From: Polaromonas sp. AER18D-145
Lineage (GTDB): Bacteria; Pseudomonadota; Gammaproteobacteria; Burkholderiales; Burkholderiaceae_C
Direction of reading: 5' to 3'
Length of the DNA: 64,000 bases
Assembly (NCBI RefSeq): GCF_002379095.1
Contig: NZ_NBZV01000001.1
Span: 124,001 to 188,000 of the forward strand
Made by a program: the position numbers and the translations under genes. Below are positions 17,971-27,152 of the stretch, in pieces; within the stretch, counting starts at the first letter, position 1, and each line of letters opens with the position of its first letter. The notes beneath the pieces were generated by a model that saw nothing but the letters and a program-made list of their open reading frames with translations, was not told the DNA's origin and searched no databases.

Positions 17971-20244
17971 ATGCACACTGCCACCCGCGATACCGGCGCC
18001 GCGCGACAGGCCATGCGCTGGTCCGCTCTGGATGAGCGCGCCGAATGGGAGGGCTTCAGCCGGCCGCTGCCTGGTCGCGCGGACCTGTGGGAGTCCTACC
18101 TCGCGATCGAGGGCATGCATTGCGCGGCCTGCTCGCTCACGGTAGAGGAGGTGCTGCAAAAGCTCCCCGGCGTGGACAACGTGCAGGTCAATGGCGCCAG
18201 CGCGGTGGCCCGCGTCGCCTGGTCGCCCGGGCAGGGCCGGCCCTCGGCCTGGTTGGCCGCGCTGCAGCGGGCCGGTTACGGTGCGTTGCCCGCCGGCGAC
18301 ATGCTGGCTGCGGCGCCGCGCATCCAGGCCCAGCGCATGATGCTCTGGCGCTGGCTGGTGGCAGGCTTTTGCATGATGCAGGTCATGATGTACGCCTTTC
18401 CGGCCTACATCGCCGAGCCGGGCGATATCTCGCCGGAGGCCCAGGGCCTGTTGCGCTGGGCGTCCTGGGTGTTGACGCTGCCGGTCGTGCTGTTTTCCTG
18501 CTGGCCGTTTTTTTCTTCAGCCCTGCGTGACCTGCGCAACCGGCGTATCGGCATGGACGTGCCGGTGGCACTGGGCATCCTGATTGCGTTCGGTGCCAGC
18601 TCAGCCGCCACCTTTGACCCGGCTTCGCGCTGGGGCGCAGAGGTCTGGTATGACTCGGTCACCATGTTTGTGTTTTTCCTGCTCTCCGGGCGCCTGCTGG
18701 AGCAGCGCCTGCGTGACCGCACCGCCGGCTCGCTCGAGGCGCTGATGCGCAGCCTGCCCGATGGCGTGGAGCGGCAGGGGGCGGACGGCACCTTCGAGCG
18801 TGTGGCCGTGCGCCGTCTTGTGCCGGGTGACCTGATCCGCCTGCTGCCCGGTGACGTGATTCCGGCCGACGGCACGGTGACGGCCGGCGAGAGCCAGGTC
18901 GATGAAGCGCTGCTCACCGGCGAGTCCACGCCGCTGCAACGCCGCGTCGGCAGCGCGGTCATTGCCGGCAGCCATAACCTGAGCGGCATGCTGCTGGTGC
19001 GGGTGGAACGCGCAGGCAGCGAGACCCGTTATGCCGGCATGGTGGCGCTGATGGAACAGGCTTCGGTGCAGAAGCCGCGCCTGGCGCGAATCGCCGACCG
19101 CATCGCCGGGCCTTTTGTACTGCTGGTTTTGCTGGCCAGTGCTGCCGCGGCGCTCTGGTGGTGGCCGACCGACCCGGTGCATGCGATCAGCGTGGCCGTG
19201 GCGGTGCTGATCGTGACCTGTCCCTGCGCGCTCTCGCTGGCCACGCCGGCCGCGACACTGGCCGCTGCCGGCGCCCTGGCGCGGCGGGGTGTGCTGGTGC
19301 GTCGGCTGGAGGCGCTGGAGAGTTGCGCCATGGTGGATACGGTGGTGTTCGACAAGACCGGCACGCTGACCGAAGACCGCATCGCGGTGACCGTCGGCCG
19401 CACCCGCGAGGGCACCACGGCCGCGCAGGCATTGTTGCTGGCGGCTGCGCTGGCGCAGCATTCCCTGCATCCTCTGTCGCGTGCCATGGTTCAGGCGGCG
19501 GGCACCGTGACGGGGTCTGCTGTGGATGTCACCGAAGTTTCCGGCCAGGGTTTGCAGGGCCATGTCGCCGCCGACACTGGCGGGAAGCCGCGCGTCATGC
19601 GTCTCGGGTCGGCCGCGTTTTGCGGGGCGTCGCCAGATGTCCAGGCCGCGGGCGGCCCGCAGGTGCATTTGTCGGATGAGCAAGGCTGGCTCGCCAGTTT
19701 TGAGATGGACGAGGCCTTGCGGCCCGACGCCAGGCCGGCGGTGGGGGCGCTGCACGCCTTGGGCCTGCAGGTGCAACTGCTTTCCGGCGACCTGCTGGCC
19801 GCCGTCACGCGCCTGGCTGCGCGTGCGGGCATTGACAAGGCGTATGGACAGCGCACGCCCGAAGGCAAGCTGGCCCATGTGCGCGAGTTGCAGCAGCAGG
19901 GCCGGCGTGTTGCCATGGTTGGCGACGGCATGAACGACGGGCCGGTGCTGGCCTGTGCCGATGTGTCGGTCGCCATGGGCCAGGCCGTACCGCTCGCGCA
20001 GGCCAAATCCGACTTTATCGTGCTGGGGGGGCAGCTGGCTGCGGTGTCTGCATTGCTGCAGCATGCGCGCCGTACCCGCACCATCGTGCGCCAGAACCTG
20101 CTGTGGGCGGCCCTGTACAACGCCGTGTGTGTGCCCCTGGCCATCCTCGGCTTCATGCCACCCTGGCTGGCCGGACTGGGCATGGCCGCCAGTTCGCTGC
20201 TGGTTGTACTCAATTCGGCCCGGCTGGCCCGCCTGCCGGGATAA
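17971..20244 (+). CDS. ccoI: Copper-translocating P-type ATPase for cbb3 oxidase assembly
   Basis: A 757-residue P1B-type ATPase (CcoI/FixI/CtpA branch) that moves copper across the inner membrane for cbb3 oxidase maturation. An N-terminal metal-binding domain has GMHCAAC (Cys51, Cys54). Eight membrane segments are expected; the copper motif CPC is Cys417-Pro-Cys419 (TCPCALSLATP). Phosphorylation motif DKTGTLTED starts at Asp461, and GDGMNDGPVLACADVSVAMG starts at Gly651. Immediate neighbours ccoS and ccoN support the assignment over a general copper exporter. If the Fnr-dependent transcript begins near 17972, either the mRNA is leaderless or translation starts at ATG 18013 (MRWSALDERAEW). 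Confidence 0.93.
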   Translation: MHTATRDTGAARQAMRWSALDERAEWEGFSRPLPGRADLWESYLAIEGMHCAACSLTVEEVLQKLPGVDNVQVNGASAVARVAWSPGQGRPSAWLAALQRAGYGALPAGDMLAAAPRIQAQRMMLWRWLVAGFCMMQVMMYAFPAYIAEPGDISPEAQGLLRWASWVLTLPVVLFSCWPFFSSALRDLRNRRIGMDVPVALGILIAFGASSAATFDPASRWGAEVWYDSVTMFVFFLLSGRLLEQRLRDRTAGSLEALMRSLPDGVERQGADGTFERVAVRRLVPGDLIRLLPGDVIPADGTVTAGESQVDEALLTGESTPLQRRVGSAVIAGSHNLSGMLLVRVERAGSETRYAGMVALMEQASVQKPRLARIADRIAGPFVLLVLLASAAAALWWWPTDPVHAISVAVAVLIVTCPCALSLATPAATLAAAGALARRGVLVRRLEALESCAMVDTVVFDKTGTLTEDRIAVTVGRTREGTTAAQALLLAAALAQHSLHPLSRAMVQAAGTVTGSAVDVTEVSGQGLQGHVAADTGGKPRVMRLGSAAFCGASPDVQAAGGPQVHLSDEQGWLASFEMDEALRPDARPAVGALHALGLQVQLLSGDLLAAVTRLAARAGIDKAYGQRTPEGKLAHVRELQQQGRRVAMVGDGMNDGPVLACADVSVAMGQAVPLAQAKSDFIVLGGQLAAVSALLQHARRTRTIVRQNLLWAALYNAVCVPLAILGFMPPWLAGLGMAASSLLVVLNSARLARLPG

Positions 20245-20256
20245 CAGGATGACTCC

Positions 20257-20394
20257 ATGGATATTCTTTTTTTGCTGATTCCCCTGTCGGTCGGACTGGC
20301 GCTGCTAATTATTGTTGCGTTGGCCTGGGCCGTCTGGCGCGGCCAGTTTGACTCCGTGGACGCCGAGGGTGAGCGCATTCTTCGATCGGATTGA
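20257..20394 (+). CDS. ccoS: cbb3 oxidase maturation protein CcoS
   Basis: A 45-residue single-span membrane protein, MDILFLLIPLSVGLALLIIV..., then AWAVWRGQFDSVDAEGERIL. The hydrophobic helix followed by RGQFDSVDAEGERIL is the typical CcoS pattern. It starts 12 bases after ccoI. It is needed for cofactor insertion into the cbb3 catalytic subunit in studied organisms. The stop codon overlaps the Fnr box of ccoN. Confidence 0.92.
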   Translation: MDILFLLIPLSVGLALLIIVALAWAVWRGQFDSVDAEGERILRSD

Positions 20395-20404
20395 CTTGCA
20401 TCAA
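20391..20404. promoter_or_regulatory. Fnr-type box upstream of ccoN (perfect)
   Basis: TTGACTTGCATCAA is a perfect TTGAY-N4-RTCAA site overlapping the ccoS stop. A class II start would fall near 20439, 20 bases before the ccoN ATG, with TACTTA or CTACTT (about 20431) as -10. Fnr/Anr/FixK control of ccoNOQP is the rule in proteobacteria. Confidence 0.9.
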
Positions 20405-20458
20405 GCGCCGCGGTCATGCCAAAAGAGACACTACTTACATATTGACAATAGGTGACTC

Positions 20459-21892
20459 ATGAACGAACCACAAGCTCGCGCTGCTTGCTACCACGACACG
20501 GTAGTGCGGCAGTTTTCCCTGATGGCCGTGGTCTGGGGCGTCGTCGGCATGCTGGTCGGCGTCATCATCGCCTCCCAACTTGCCTGGCCCGAACTCAACT
20601 TCGGCATCCCCTGGCTCAGCTATGGCCGCTTGCGGCCGCTGCATACCAATGCGGTGATTTTTGCATTCGGCGGTTGCGGCCTGTTCGCCACCAGCTATTA
20701 CGTGGTGCAGCGCACCTGCAGCGTGCCGCTGTTCGCCCCCAAACTGGCCGCGTTCACTTTCTGGGGCTGGCAGCTTGTCATTGTGGCGGCAGCAATCAGT
20801 CTGCCTTTGGGTTACACCTCAGGCAAGGAGTACGCCGAACTGGAATGGCCCATCGACATCCTGATCACGCTGGTGTGGGTGTCCTACGCCATTGTCTTCT
20901 TCGGCACCATTGGCATCCGCAAGGTGCGCCACATCTACGTGGCCAACTGGTTTTTTGGTGCCTTCATCCTTGCCATTGCCCTGCTGCATGTGGTCAACAG
21001 CGCCGAGGTGCCTTATAGCTGGATGAAGTCCTACTCCGCCTACGCCGGGGTGCAGGATGCAATGATTCAGTGGTGGTATGGCCACAACGCAGTGGGCTTC
21101 TTCCTGACCACCGGCTTTCTGGGCATGATGTACTACTTCATTCCCAAGCAGGCCGAGCGGCCGGTTTACAGCTACCGCCTGTCCATCGTCCACTTCTGGG
21201 CGCTGATTTTCACCTATATGTGGGCCGGCCCGCACCACCTGCACTACACGGCGTTGCCGGACTGGACCCAGTCGGTTGGCATGGTGTTCTCGCTGATTCT
21301 GCTGGCGCCCAGCTGGGGCGGCATGATCAACGGCATCATGACCCTCTCGGGTGCCTGGCACAAGCTGCGCGACGACCCGATCCTGCGCTTCATGATCGTG
21401 TCGCTGTCCTTCTACGGCATGAGCACCTTCGAAGGGCCCATGATGTCCATCAAGACTGTCAATGCCCTGAGCCATTACACGGACTGGACCATCGGCCATG
21501 TGCACTCCGGCGCTCTTGGCTGGGTCGGGCTGATCACGATGGGCTCCTTGTATTACCTGATTCCGCGCATGTTCGGCCAGAAGCAAATGTATTCGGTCAA
21601 GGCGATCGAGGTGCACTTCTGGACCGCCACCATTGGTATCGTGTTTTATATCGCCGCGATGTGGATCGCCGGTGTGATGCAGGGTCTGATGTGGCGCGCC
21701 CTCAATGCCGACGGCACGCTGACCTACACCTTCGTCGAATCGGTCAAGGCGACCTATCCCTTCTACGTCGTTCGGGTGTTTGGCGGCCTGCTGTACCTGT
21801 TCGGCATGGTGGTGATGGCCTGGAACACCTGGATGACCGTGGCCAATGGCCGCTCCGTCACCGTGGCCGTGCCAGCGCCGCAAGCCGCCTGA
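20459..21892 (+). CDS. ccoN: cbb3-type cytochrome c oxidase subunit I
   Basis: The 477-residue catalytic haem-copper oxidase subunit, reducing O2 to water with high affinity. It has about twelve membrane helices. Haem and copper ligand regions seen are [16 protein letters not shown] (low-spin haem His), [20 protein letters not shown] (CuB His), [15 protein letters not shown] (CuB His pair) and [18 protein letters not shown] (haem ligands). The adjacent Tyr of the crosslink helix in this family lies in the [16 protein letters not shown] region. It heads the ccoNOQP operon. Confidence 0.97.
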   Translation: MNEPQARAACYHDTVVRQFSLMAVVWGVVGMLVGVIIASQLAWPELNFGIPWLSYGRLRPLHTNAVIFAFGGCGLFATSYYVVQRTCSVPLFAPKLAAFTFWGWQLVIVAAAISLPLGYTSGKEYAELEWPIDILITLVWVSYAIVFFGTIGIRKVRHIYVANWFFGAFILAIALLHVVNSAEVPYSWMKSYSAYAGVQDAMIQWWYGHNAVGFFLTTGFLGMMYYFIPKQAERPVYSYRLSIVHFWALIFTYMWAGPHHLHYTALPDWTQSVGMVFSLILLAPSWGGMINGIMTLSGAWHKLRDDPILRFMIVSLSFYGMSTFEGPMMSIKTVNALSHYTDWTIGHVHSGALGWVGLITMGSLYYLIPRMFGQKQMYSVKAIEVHFWTATIGIVFYIAAMWIAGVMQGLMWRALNADGTLTYTFVESVKATYPFYVVRVFGGLLYLFGMVVMAWNTWMTVANGRSVTVAVPAPQAA

Positions 21893-21902
21893 GGAAACAT
21901 AC

Positions 21903-22628
21903 ATGAGCGATAGCAAAAACACCACCCCCGGCTTCTCGCACGAGAAGGTTGAAACCAACAACTTCCTGATGATCGTGCTGATCGTGCTGGTTATCGCCGT
22001 CGGCGGCCTGGTCGAGATCGTGCCGCTGTTCTTCCAGAAGTCCACCACCGAGCCTGTCACCGGCGTCAAGCCCTACAACACGCTGCAACTGGCCGGACGC
22101 GATGTCTACATCCGCGAGGGTTGCTACAACTGCCACTCGCAGATGATCCGGCCCTTCCGCGCCGAGACGCTGCGTTATGGCCACTATTCGGTGGCTGGCG
22201 AATTCGTCTACGACCACCCCTTCCAGTGGGGCAGCAAACGGACCGGGCCTGACCTGCACCGCGTGGGCGGCAAGTACAGCGACGAATGGCACCGTATCCA
22301 CCTGAACAACCCGCGCGATCTGGTTCCCGAATCCAACATGCCCGCCTATCCATGGCTGGAGAAGAACCTGGTTGATGCCGCCGACATGGCGCCGCGCATG
22401 CGGGCACTGCGTGTGGTGGGCGTGCCCTACACCGACGCCGAGATCGCCAAGTCTGCCGATGACGTCAAGGGAAAAACCGAAATGGACGCCCTGGTCGCCT
22501 ATCTGCAAGGCATGGGCCTGGCCCTGACCAACAACTTCGCCGGCAAGACCGTTGCGGGCAGCGCGGCCACCGCGGCGCCCGGCGCATCGCCCCCGCCGGC
22601 TGCACCTGCAGCACCCGCTGCCAACTGA
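21903..22628 (+). CDS. ccoO: cbb3-type oxidase monohaem cytochrome c subunit
   Basis: A 241-residue membrane-anchored cytochrome c. One N-terminal membrane helix ([20 protein letters not shown]) is followed by the haem-binding CYNCH (Cys74-His78) and the conserved [14 protein letters not shown] and [19 protein letters not shown]. It ends in a Pro/Ala-rich tail. It starts 10 bases after ccoN and carries electrons from CcoP to CcoN. ATG 21903 is preferred to earlier in-frame codons inside ccoN. Confidence 0.96.
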   Translation: MSDSKNTTPGFSHEKVETNNFLMIVLIVLVIAVGGLVEIVPLFFQKSTTEPVTGVKPYNTLQLAGRDVYIREGCYNCHSQMIRPFRAETLRYGHYSVAGEFVYDHPFQWGSKRTGPDLHRVGGKYSDEWHRIHLNNPRDLVPESNMPAYPWLEKNLVDAADMAPRMRALRVVGVPYTDAEIAKSADDVKGKTEMDALVAYLQGMGLALTNNFAGKTVAGSAATAAPGASPPPAAPAAPAAN

Positions 22629-22636
22629 CAGGAACC

Positions 22637-22780
22637 ATGCCAATGGACATCACCACCCTGCGTATCCTGGCCACGCTGGCCAGCTTCGCCACCTTTCTGG
22701 GCATTGCCTGGTGGGCCTATGCCCGCCACAACCGTGACCGCTTCGATGAAGCTGCGCGCATCCCGTTTGAGCAGGATTGA
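22637..22780 (+). CDS. ccoQ: cbb3-type oxidase subunit CcoQ
   Basis: A 47-residue single-span protein: MPMDITTLRILATL, a hydrophobic helix (ASFATFLGIAWWAYA), then RHNRDRFDEAARIPFEQD. The acidic tail FDEAARIPF is typical of CcoQ/FixQ, which stabilises the oxidase complex. It lies between ccoO and ccoP with 8 and 2 base gaps. Confidence 0.92.
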   Translation: MPMDITTLRILATLASFATFLGIAWWAYARHNRDRFDEAARIPFEQD

Positions 22781-22782
22781 TC

Positions 22783-23709
22783 ATGAGCGATTTCACCGGT
22801 AATTTCTGGTCGGCCTATGTGGCCGTCCTCACCCTGGTAAGCATCTTTGCCTGCCTGTTGTTGCTCTGGATCACGGCGCGCAAGAAGGTCACCCCCAGCG
22901 CCGACAACACCACGGGCCACGTCTGGGACGAGGACCTGCGTGAAATGAACAACCCCATGCCGCGCTGGTGGATGTGGCTGTTTGTGCTGACCATCATTTT
23001 TGCCCTGGGTTATCTGGTGGCCTATCCCGGCCTGGGCAGCTACAAGGGTGAACTGGGCTGGACCACCCACGGCGAATATACCGACGAGGTCGAAAAGGCC
23101 AACAAGGAACTGGCGCCACTGTATGCGCAGTTCACCGCGAAACCGGCCGAGGTGCTGGCTGGCGACCCGGCGGCCATGGCAGTCGGCGAGCGTCTGTTCA
23201 TGAACAACTGCGCCCAGTGCCACGGTTCGGACGCACGTGGCAGCAAGAGTTTCCCCAATCTGACCGATGGCGACTGGCTGCACGGCGGTGCGCCTGCCAA
23301 GCTTGTCGAGACCATCACGCTAGGCCGGCAGGGCAACATGCCGCCCATGGCCGCGGCCGTGGGTACGCCCGACGACGTGAAGAACGTGGCCCATTACGTG
23401 CTCAGCCTGTCCGGCAGTCCGCACGACTCGCTGCGTTCCCAGCTCGGCAAGGCCAAGTTCACGGCTTGTGCAGCCTGTCATGGCATGGACGGCAAGGGCA
23501 ACCAGGCCCTGGGTGCGCCCAACCTCACCGACGATATCTGGCTGCACGGCTGGGGTGAACAGGCGATCGTCAGCGTGGTCAACAACGGCAAGGTCAACGC
23601 CATGCCTGGCCAGGCGGGCAAGCTGACCGAAGCGCAGATTCATGTGCTGTCAGCCTACGTCTGGGGCCTGTCCAACAAGACCGCGACGCTCGCGAACGCG
23701 CGCCCCTGA
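22783..23709 (+). CDS. ccoP: cbb3-type oxidase dihaem cytochrome c subunit
   Basis: A 308-residue dihaem cytochrome c. There are two membrane helices near the N-terminus (YVAVLTLVSIFACLLLLWI and WWMWLFVLTIIFALGYLVAY), with the CcoP segment GHVWDEDLREMNNPMPRWW between them. Haem motifs are CAQCH (143-147) and CAACH (229-233), and Met ligands are in GNMPPMA and VNAMPGQ. ATG 22783 is preferred to a TTG two codons upstream, which lies in the ccoQ stop region. Confidence 0.96.
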   Translation: MSDFTGNFWSAYVAVLTLVSIFACLLLLWITARKKVTPSADNTTGHVWDEDLREMNNPMPRWWMWLFVLTIIFALGYLVAYPGLGSYKGELGWTTHGEYTDEVEKANKELAPLYAQFTAKPAEVLAGDPAAMAVGERLFMNNCAQCHGSDARGSKSFPNLTDGDWLHGGAPAKLVETITLGRQGNMPPMAAAVGTPDDVKNVAHYVLSLSGSPHDSLRSQLGKAKFTACAACHGMDGKGNQALGAPNLTDDIWLHGWGEQAIVSVVNNGKVNAMPGQAGKLTEAQIHVLSAYVWGLSNKTATLANARP

Positions 23710-23729
23710 CAACCGAAAGAGTTCATCCC

Positions 23730-25148
23730 GTGCAGGAATCCCCGGTCCGCAAGATCATCCCCATTGTTCCCGAGGAAGAGGTCTCGCTGTACGAGGCGCA
23801 GAAAAAGCTGTACCCGCGCTCGGTGACCGGGCTGTTCGCCCGCTGGCGCTGGTTTTTCGTGTTCCTGACACAGCTGGTGTTTTATGGCCTGCCTTGGCTG
23901 GAATGGGGCCAGCGGCAGGCCGTGTTGTTCGACCTCGGGGCACGTCGCTTCTACCTGTTCGGCGTCGTGCTGTATCCGCAGGACTTCATTTATCTGACAG
24001 GTCTGCTGGTGATCAGCGCGCTGTCTCTGTTCCTGTTCACGGCGGTGGCGGGCCGGCTGTGGTGCGGGTTCACCTGCCCCCAGACCGTCTACACCGAGAT
24101 TTTCCTTTGGATCGAACGCAAGGTCGAGGGTGACCGCAGCGCGCGCATGCGGCTGGATGCGGAGCCGGCTTCGGCGCGCAAACTGTTGAAAAAGGGGACC
24201 AAGCACTTCCTGTGGATTGCCCTGTCGCTATGGACCGGCTTCACCTTCGTTGGCTACTTCACGCCGATCCAGACTTTGTGGGCCGAGGCGTTCACGCTGT
24301 CGTTCGGTCCCTGGGAATGGTTCTGGGTGAACTTCTACGCCATTGCCACTTACGGCAACGCCGGTTTCCTGCGCGAGCAGGTCTGTAAATACATGTGCCC
24401 CTACGCGCGCTTCCAGAGCGCCATGTTTGACCGCGACACGCTGATCGTGAGTTATGACGCGGCTCGCGGCGAGCCGCGCGGCGCCCGCTCGCGCAAGGCC
24501 GACCTGTCCACCCTGGCGTTGGGGGCCTGTGTGGATTGCACCCTGTGCGTGCAGGTCTGCCCCACCGGCATCGACATCCGCGAGGGACTGCAGTACGAAT
24601 GCATCGGCTGCGCCGCCTGTGTCGACGTGTGCGACACCGTGATGGACAAGATGAATTACCCGCGCGGCCTGATCCGCTTCAGCACCCAGAACGCCATGGC
24701 TGGCCAGTGGAGCAAGTCTCAGCTGTGGCGCAGGGTGCGGCGTCCGCGCGTGCTGGTCTACAGTGCGATCCTGGTGGCGCTTTGCGTCGGCCTCTTGTGG
24801 AGCCTGCTTGAGCGTACGCCGCTGAAAGTGGATGTGGTGAGGGATCGCGCAGCGCTATCGCGCATCGTGGCCGGCGGCAAGCTGGAGAATGTGTATCGGC
24901 TGCAGATCATGAATGCCACCGAGCAGCCGCAGCGGTACCGCATCACTGCGTCCGGCCTGGAAGGCCTGGCGCTGGCTTCGGAGTCCGAAGTCGATATCGG
25001 CCCTGCCGAATCGCGCTGGGTGCCGGTGCGGTTGCAGATCGGCTACGGGTCGGCTGCGCCCGGATCGCACGCGATCGAGTTCAATGTCGGTGACGTTGCA
25101 GGCGAGAGCCATGTGAGCGAGAAGTCGATTTTCCTTGTCCCACGATGA
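23730..25148 (+). CDS. ccoG: cbb3 oxidase accessory ferredoxin-like protein CcoG
   Basis: A 472-residue membrane protein with two 4Fe-4S clusters (CVDCTLCVQVCPTG and CIGCAACVDVC) and several membrane spans; CcoG is a cupric reductase supporting copper delivery to cbb3 oxidase. The RLWCGFTCPQTVYTEIFLWIER and KYMCPYARFQSAM segments are family hallmarks. The C-terminus has an Ig-like FixG domain. The start is GTG at 23730, 20 bases after ccoP; the stop overlaps the following gene. Confidence 0.95.
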   Translation: MQESPVRKIIPIVPEEEVSLYEAQKKLYPRSVTGLFARWRWFFVFLTQLVFYGLPWLEWGQRQAVLFDLGARRFYLFGVVLYPQDFIYLTGLLVISALSLFLFTAVAGRLWCGFTCPQTVYTEIFLWIERKVEGDRSARMRLDAEPASARKLLKKGTKHFLWIALSLWTGFTFVGYFTPIQTLWAEAFTLSFGPWEWFWVNFYAIATYGNAGFLREQVCKYMCPYARFQSAMFDRDTLIVSYDAARGEPRGARSRKADLSTLALGACVDCTLCVQVCPTGIDIREGLQYECIGCAACVDVCDTVMDKMNYPRGLIRFSTQNAMAGQWSKSQLWRRVRRPRVLVYSAILVALCVGLLWSLLERTPLKVDVVRDRAALSRIVAGGKLENVYRLQIMNATEQPQRYRITASGLEGLALASESEVDIGPAESRWVPVRLQIGYGSAAPGSHAIEFNVGDVAGESHVSEKSIFLVPR

Positions 25149-25159
25149 TGGAGAGCAAC

Positions 25160-25465
25160 ATGAAGGAAAACAGCATGAGTATTGCCCAGGCACCGCAAGC
25201 GGCACCCGCGCCTTGGTGGAAATTCGGCTATGTCTGGCTGGTGATTGCGGGTCCCGCTGTCGTGGTGGTGGCCGGCTTTGCCACGCTCTGGCTTGCCCTG
25301 GCCAACCCGGAATCACTGGTGGCCGAGGACTATTACCGGCAAGGCATGGAGATCAACAAAACGCTCGCCGCAGAGAGGGAAAAATCCCTCATGCCGGCCG
25401 TGCAGGGTCGCAACCATGCAGCCACGCCGCCTGCTGCCACGCCGGCGCCGGCCGGACAGCGCTGA
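25160..25465 (+). CDS. ccoH: FixH/CcoH-family cbb3 assembly protein
   Basis: A small membrane protein (101 residues from ATG 25160). One hydrophobic helix (YVWLVIAGPAVVVVAGFATL) is followed by NPESLVAEDYYRQGMEINKTL, the FixH signature, and a Pro/Ala tail. ATG 25160 has GGAGA seven bases upstream; ATG 25145 (overlapping the ccoG stop) and ATG 25175 (AAGGA upstream) are alternatives. It helps cbb3 assembly in studied species. Confidence 0.88.
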   Translation: MKENSMSIAQAPQAAPAPWWKFGYVWLVIAGPAVVVVAGFATLWLALANPESLVAEDYYRQGMEINKTLAAEREKSLMPAVQGRNHAATPPAATPAPAGQR

Positions 25466-25489
25466 ACCACCCTAAAGACGGAGACAGCC

Positions 25490-25771
25490 ATGTGGAACCA
25501 GAAACTGATGTGGATCGCGTGGCCCGCGTTCCTGGGTGCTTGCGCGCTTGAGCTGCTTGTCTTTGCGGTGGTCGATCCGGGTGACCTGCACTGGTCTGGC
25601 CAGCCGCTGGGCCTTTCGCGGCAGGGCGTGTACACCGTGGCTTTTTTTATATTCTGGATGGTGTGCCTGGTGTCGAGTGCATTGACCGCTTTGCTGGGCA
25701 TGTCATCCGCCGAGGTCAACCGTTGTCCCATCCCCACAGGCGATCGCCCGGACAGTTGCCGCCCGCGCTAA
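25490..25771 (+). CDS. Small membrane protein of the cco cluster, unknown function
   Basis: A 93-residue protein with two hydrophobic helices (LMWIAWPAFLGACALELLVFAVV and VYTVAFFIFWMVCLVSSALTALL) joined by a loop DPGDLHWSGQPLGLSRQG. It is followed by a polar Cys-containing tail (RCPIPTGDRPDSCRPR). I recognise no named family. It starts 25 bases after ccoH with a GGAGA site, so it probably belongs to the cco operon and may assist membrane assembly. Confidence 0.75.
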   Translation: MWNQKLMWIAWPAFLGACALELLVFAVVDPGDLHWSGQPLGLSRQGVYTVAFFIFWMVCLVSSALTALLGMSSAEVNRCPIPTGDRPDSCRPR

Positions 25772-25808
25772 CCCGGATACGGGGTAGCCTGGCGCATTTC
25801 AGAACGGC

Positions 25809-26453
25809 ATGGTCATGAGCACCCTGTTCAAGGATCGCGCTGAAGCCGGTCGTGCATTGTCCGGCCATCTGCTGGCGTATGCGGGACGCGACGATGTCGT
25901 CGTGCTGGCCCTGGCACGTGGCGGCGTACCGGTTGCGTGGGAAGTGGCCCGGGCGCTGGTTGCTGAACTGGACTTGCTGGTTGTGCGAAAGCTGGGGGTG
26001 CCGAGCCGGCCCGACCTGGCCCTGGGCGCCATTGCCAGCGGTGGCGCAAGGTACATCGATCCAAAAGTGCTGGCTGCCAGCGGCCTGAGTCCACAGCAGC
26101 TCGAAGAGATCATCGCCACCGAGAGCCGTGAGCTGGCGCGCAGCGACGCGTTGTATCGCGGGTCACGGAAAGCTGCACGCATCGAAGGTCGCACGGTCAT
26201 TGTGGTGGACGACGGCGTGGCCACCGGGGCCTCGATGTGTGCCGCGCTGATGACATTGCGAGCGTCCAAGCCAGCGTGGATTGTGGTGGCCGTGCCGGTT
26301 GCGCCCCCTGGTGCGCAGGAATGGATCGGGACCGCGGCTGATGAGTTTGTCTGCGCCCTGAGTCCGCCGGATTTCTGCGGTGTCGGAAACTGTTACAGCG
26401 ACTTCGGACCGGTGGGCGACGAGAAAGTACGGATGCTACTGGCCGCGTCCTGA
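25809..26453 (+). CDS. Phosphoribosyltransferase-domain protein
   Basis: A 214-residue protein with a type I PRTase fold. The PRPP loop is VIVVDDGVATGASMCAAL, where two acidic residues precede GVATGAS as in PRPP-binding enzymes. The upstream ALARGGVPVAWEVA is the expected pyrophosphate-loop region. It resembles stand-alone predicted phosphoribosyltransferases often found near universal stress and cbb3 genes; substrate unknown. ATG at 25815 (MSTLFKDRAEAGRAL) is also possible. It follows the small membrane protein by 37 bases and is convergent with the Usp gene at 26491. Confidence 0.85.
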   Translation: MVMSTLFKDRAEAGRALSGHLLAYAGRDDVVVLALARGGVPVAWEVARALVAELDLLVVRKLGVPSRPDLALGAIASGGARYIDPKVLAASGLSPQQLEEIIATESRELARSDALYRGSRKAARIEGRTVIVVDDGVATGASMCAALMTLRASKPAWIVVAVPVAPPGAQEWIGTAADEFVCALSPPDFCGVGNCYSDFGPVGDEKVRMLLAAS

Positions 26454-26490
26454 GGACGCGCTGCCAACCCAGCCAGGTATTTTTGCCCGC

Positions 26491-26961
26491 TCAGTGGTCG
26501 GCTGGCTTGCTCTCCGTCTCCGAGCGGATCACCAGCACCGGCACCGGGGCGAGCCGGATGACCTGTTCGGCACCGCTGCCCAGCAACATGCGCCCGACGC
26601 CGCGTCGGCCATGGGTACCGACGACCACCAGGTCGGCTTTCCATTGCCTGGCGGCCTCGGCTACGGCCTCGGCGAGACGCTCCCCCAGATTGTCGAAAAG
26701 CACCGTGTCGGCCTCCACGCCAGCGGCTTGGGCGATGGCCATGGCGTCATTGAGAATCTGCATCCCGGAGTCGCGCATGATCCGGGTCAGATCACCCGAA
26801 TAGCCGCCAAACTGCTCATAACCGGTCAGGTAGGTCAGTTCTTCCAGCACATGGACAAGCCGCACCCGGCCACCGGCATCCCTGGCGAGCTGTAACGCCG
26901 CTGTCAGGGCCTTGTTGGAGGTATCGCTCCCGTCGACGGGAACAAGTATCCGTTGGTACAT
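26491..26961 (-). CDS. Universal stress protein, UspA family (3)
   Basis: A 156-residue Usp starting MYQRILVPVDGSDTSNKAL. The ATP-site motif is GTHGRRGVGRMLLGSGAEQV, followed by VPVLVIRSE. ATG 26961 is chosen over upstream in-frame starts because it matches the family N-terminus and is preceded by AAGGAGT. The Fnr-type box at 27025-27038 would place its transcription start near 26990, with TACACA as -10. Confidence 0.92.
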   Translation of the reverse strand: MYQRILVPVDGSDTSNKALTAALQLARDAGGRVRLVHVLEELTYLTGYEQFGGYSGDLTRIMRDSGMQILNDAMAIAQAAGVEADTVLFDNLGERLAEAVAEAARQWKADLVVVGTHGRRGVGRMLLGSGAEQVIRLAPVPVLVIRSETESKPADH

Positions 26962-27024
26962 GATCGACTCCTTGAAAGATGCTGTGAAGTGGGGCTCAGT
27001 GTGTAGCGGGGTCGGGGGAAAACC

Positions 27025-27038
27025 CTTGATATGAGTCA
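27025..27038. promoter_or_regulatory. Fnr-type box upstream of usp (perfect)
   Basis: TTGATATGAGTCAA is a perfect TTGAY-N4-RTCAA palindrome in the 191-base divergent spacer between the Usp gene (minus) and the sensor kinase (plus). Spacing and a TACACA -10 fit the Usp direction; the kinase direction lacks a clear -10 at the expected site. Confidence 0.85.
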
Positions 27039-27152
27039 ACGGCGTTTGATCCGGGAACTGGGTACGGGGGATATTGCCAGTTTGGTCTAAAGTTATCACT
27101 ACCCGGTTTCGGGGTAAAAAACGAATACTTTTGGTCATTGCTACACTGAGGC

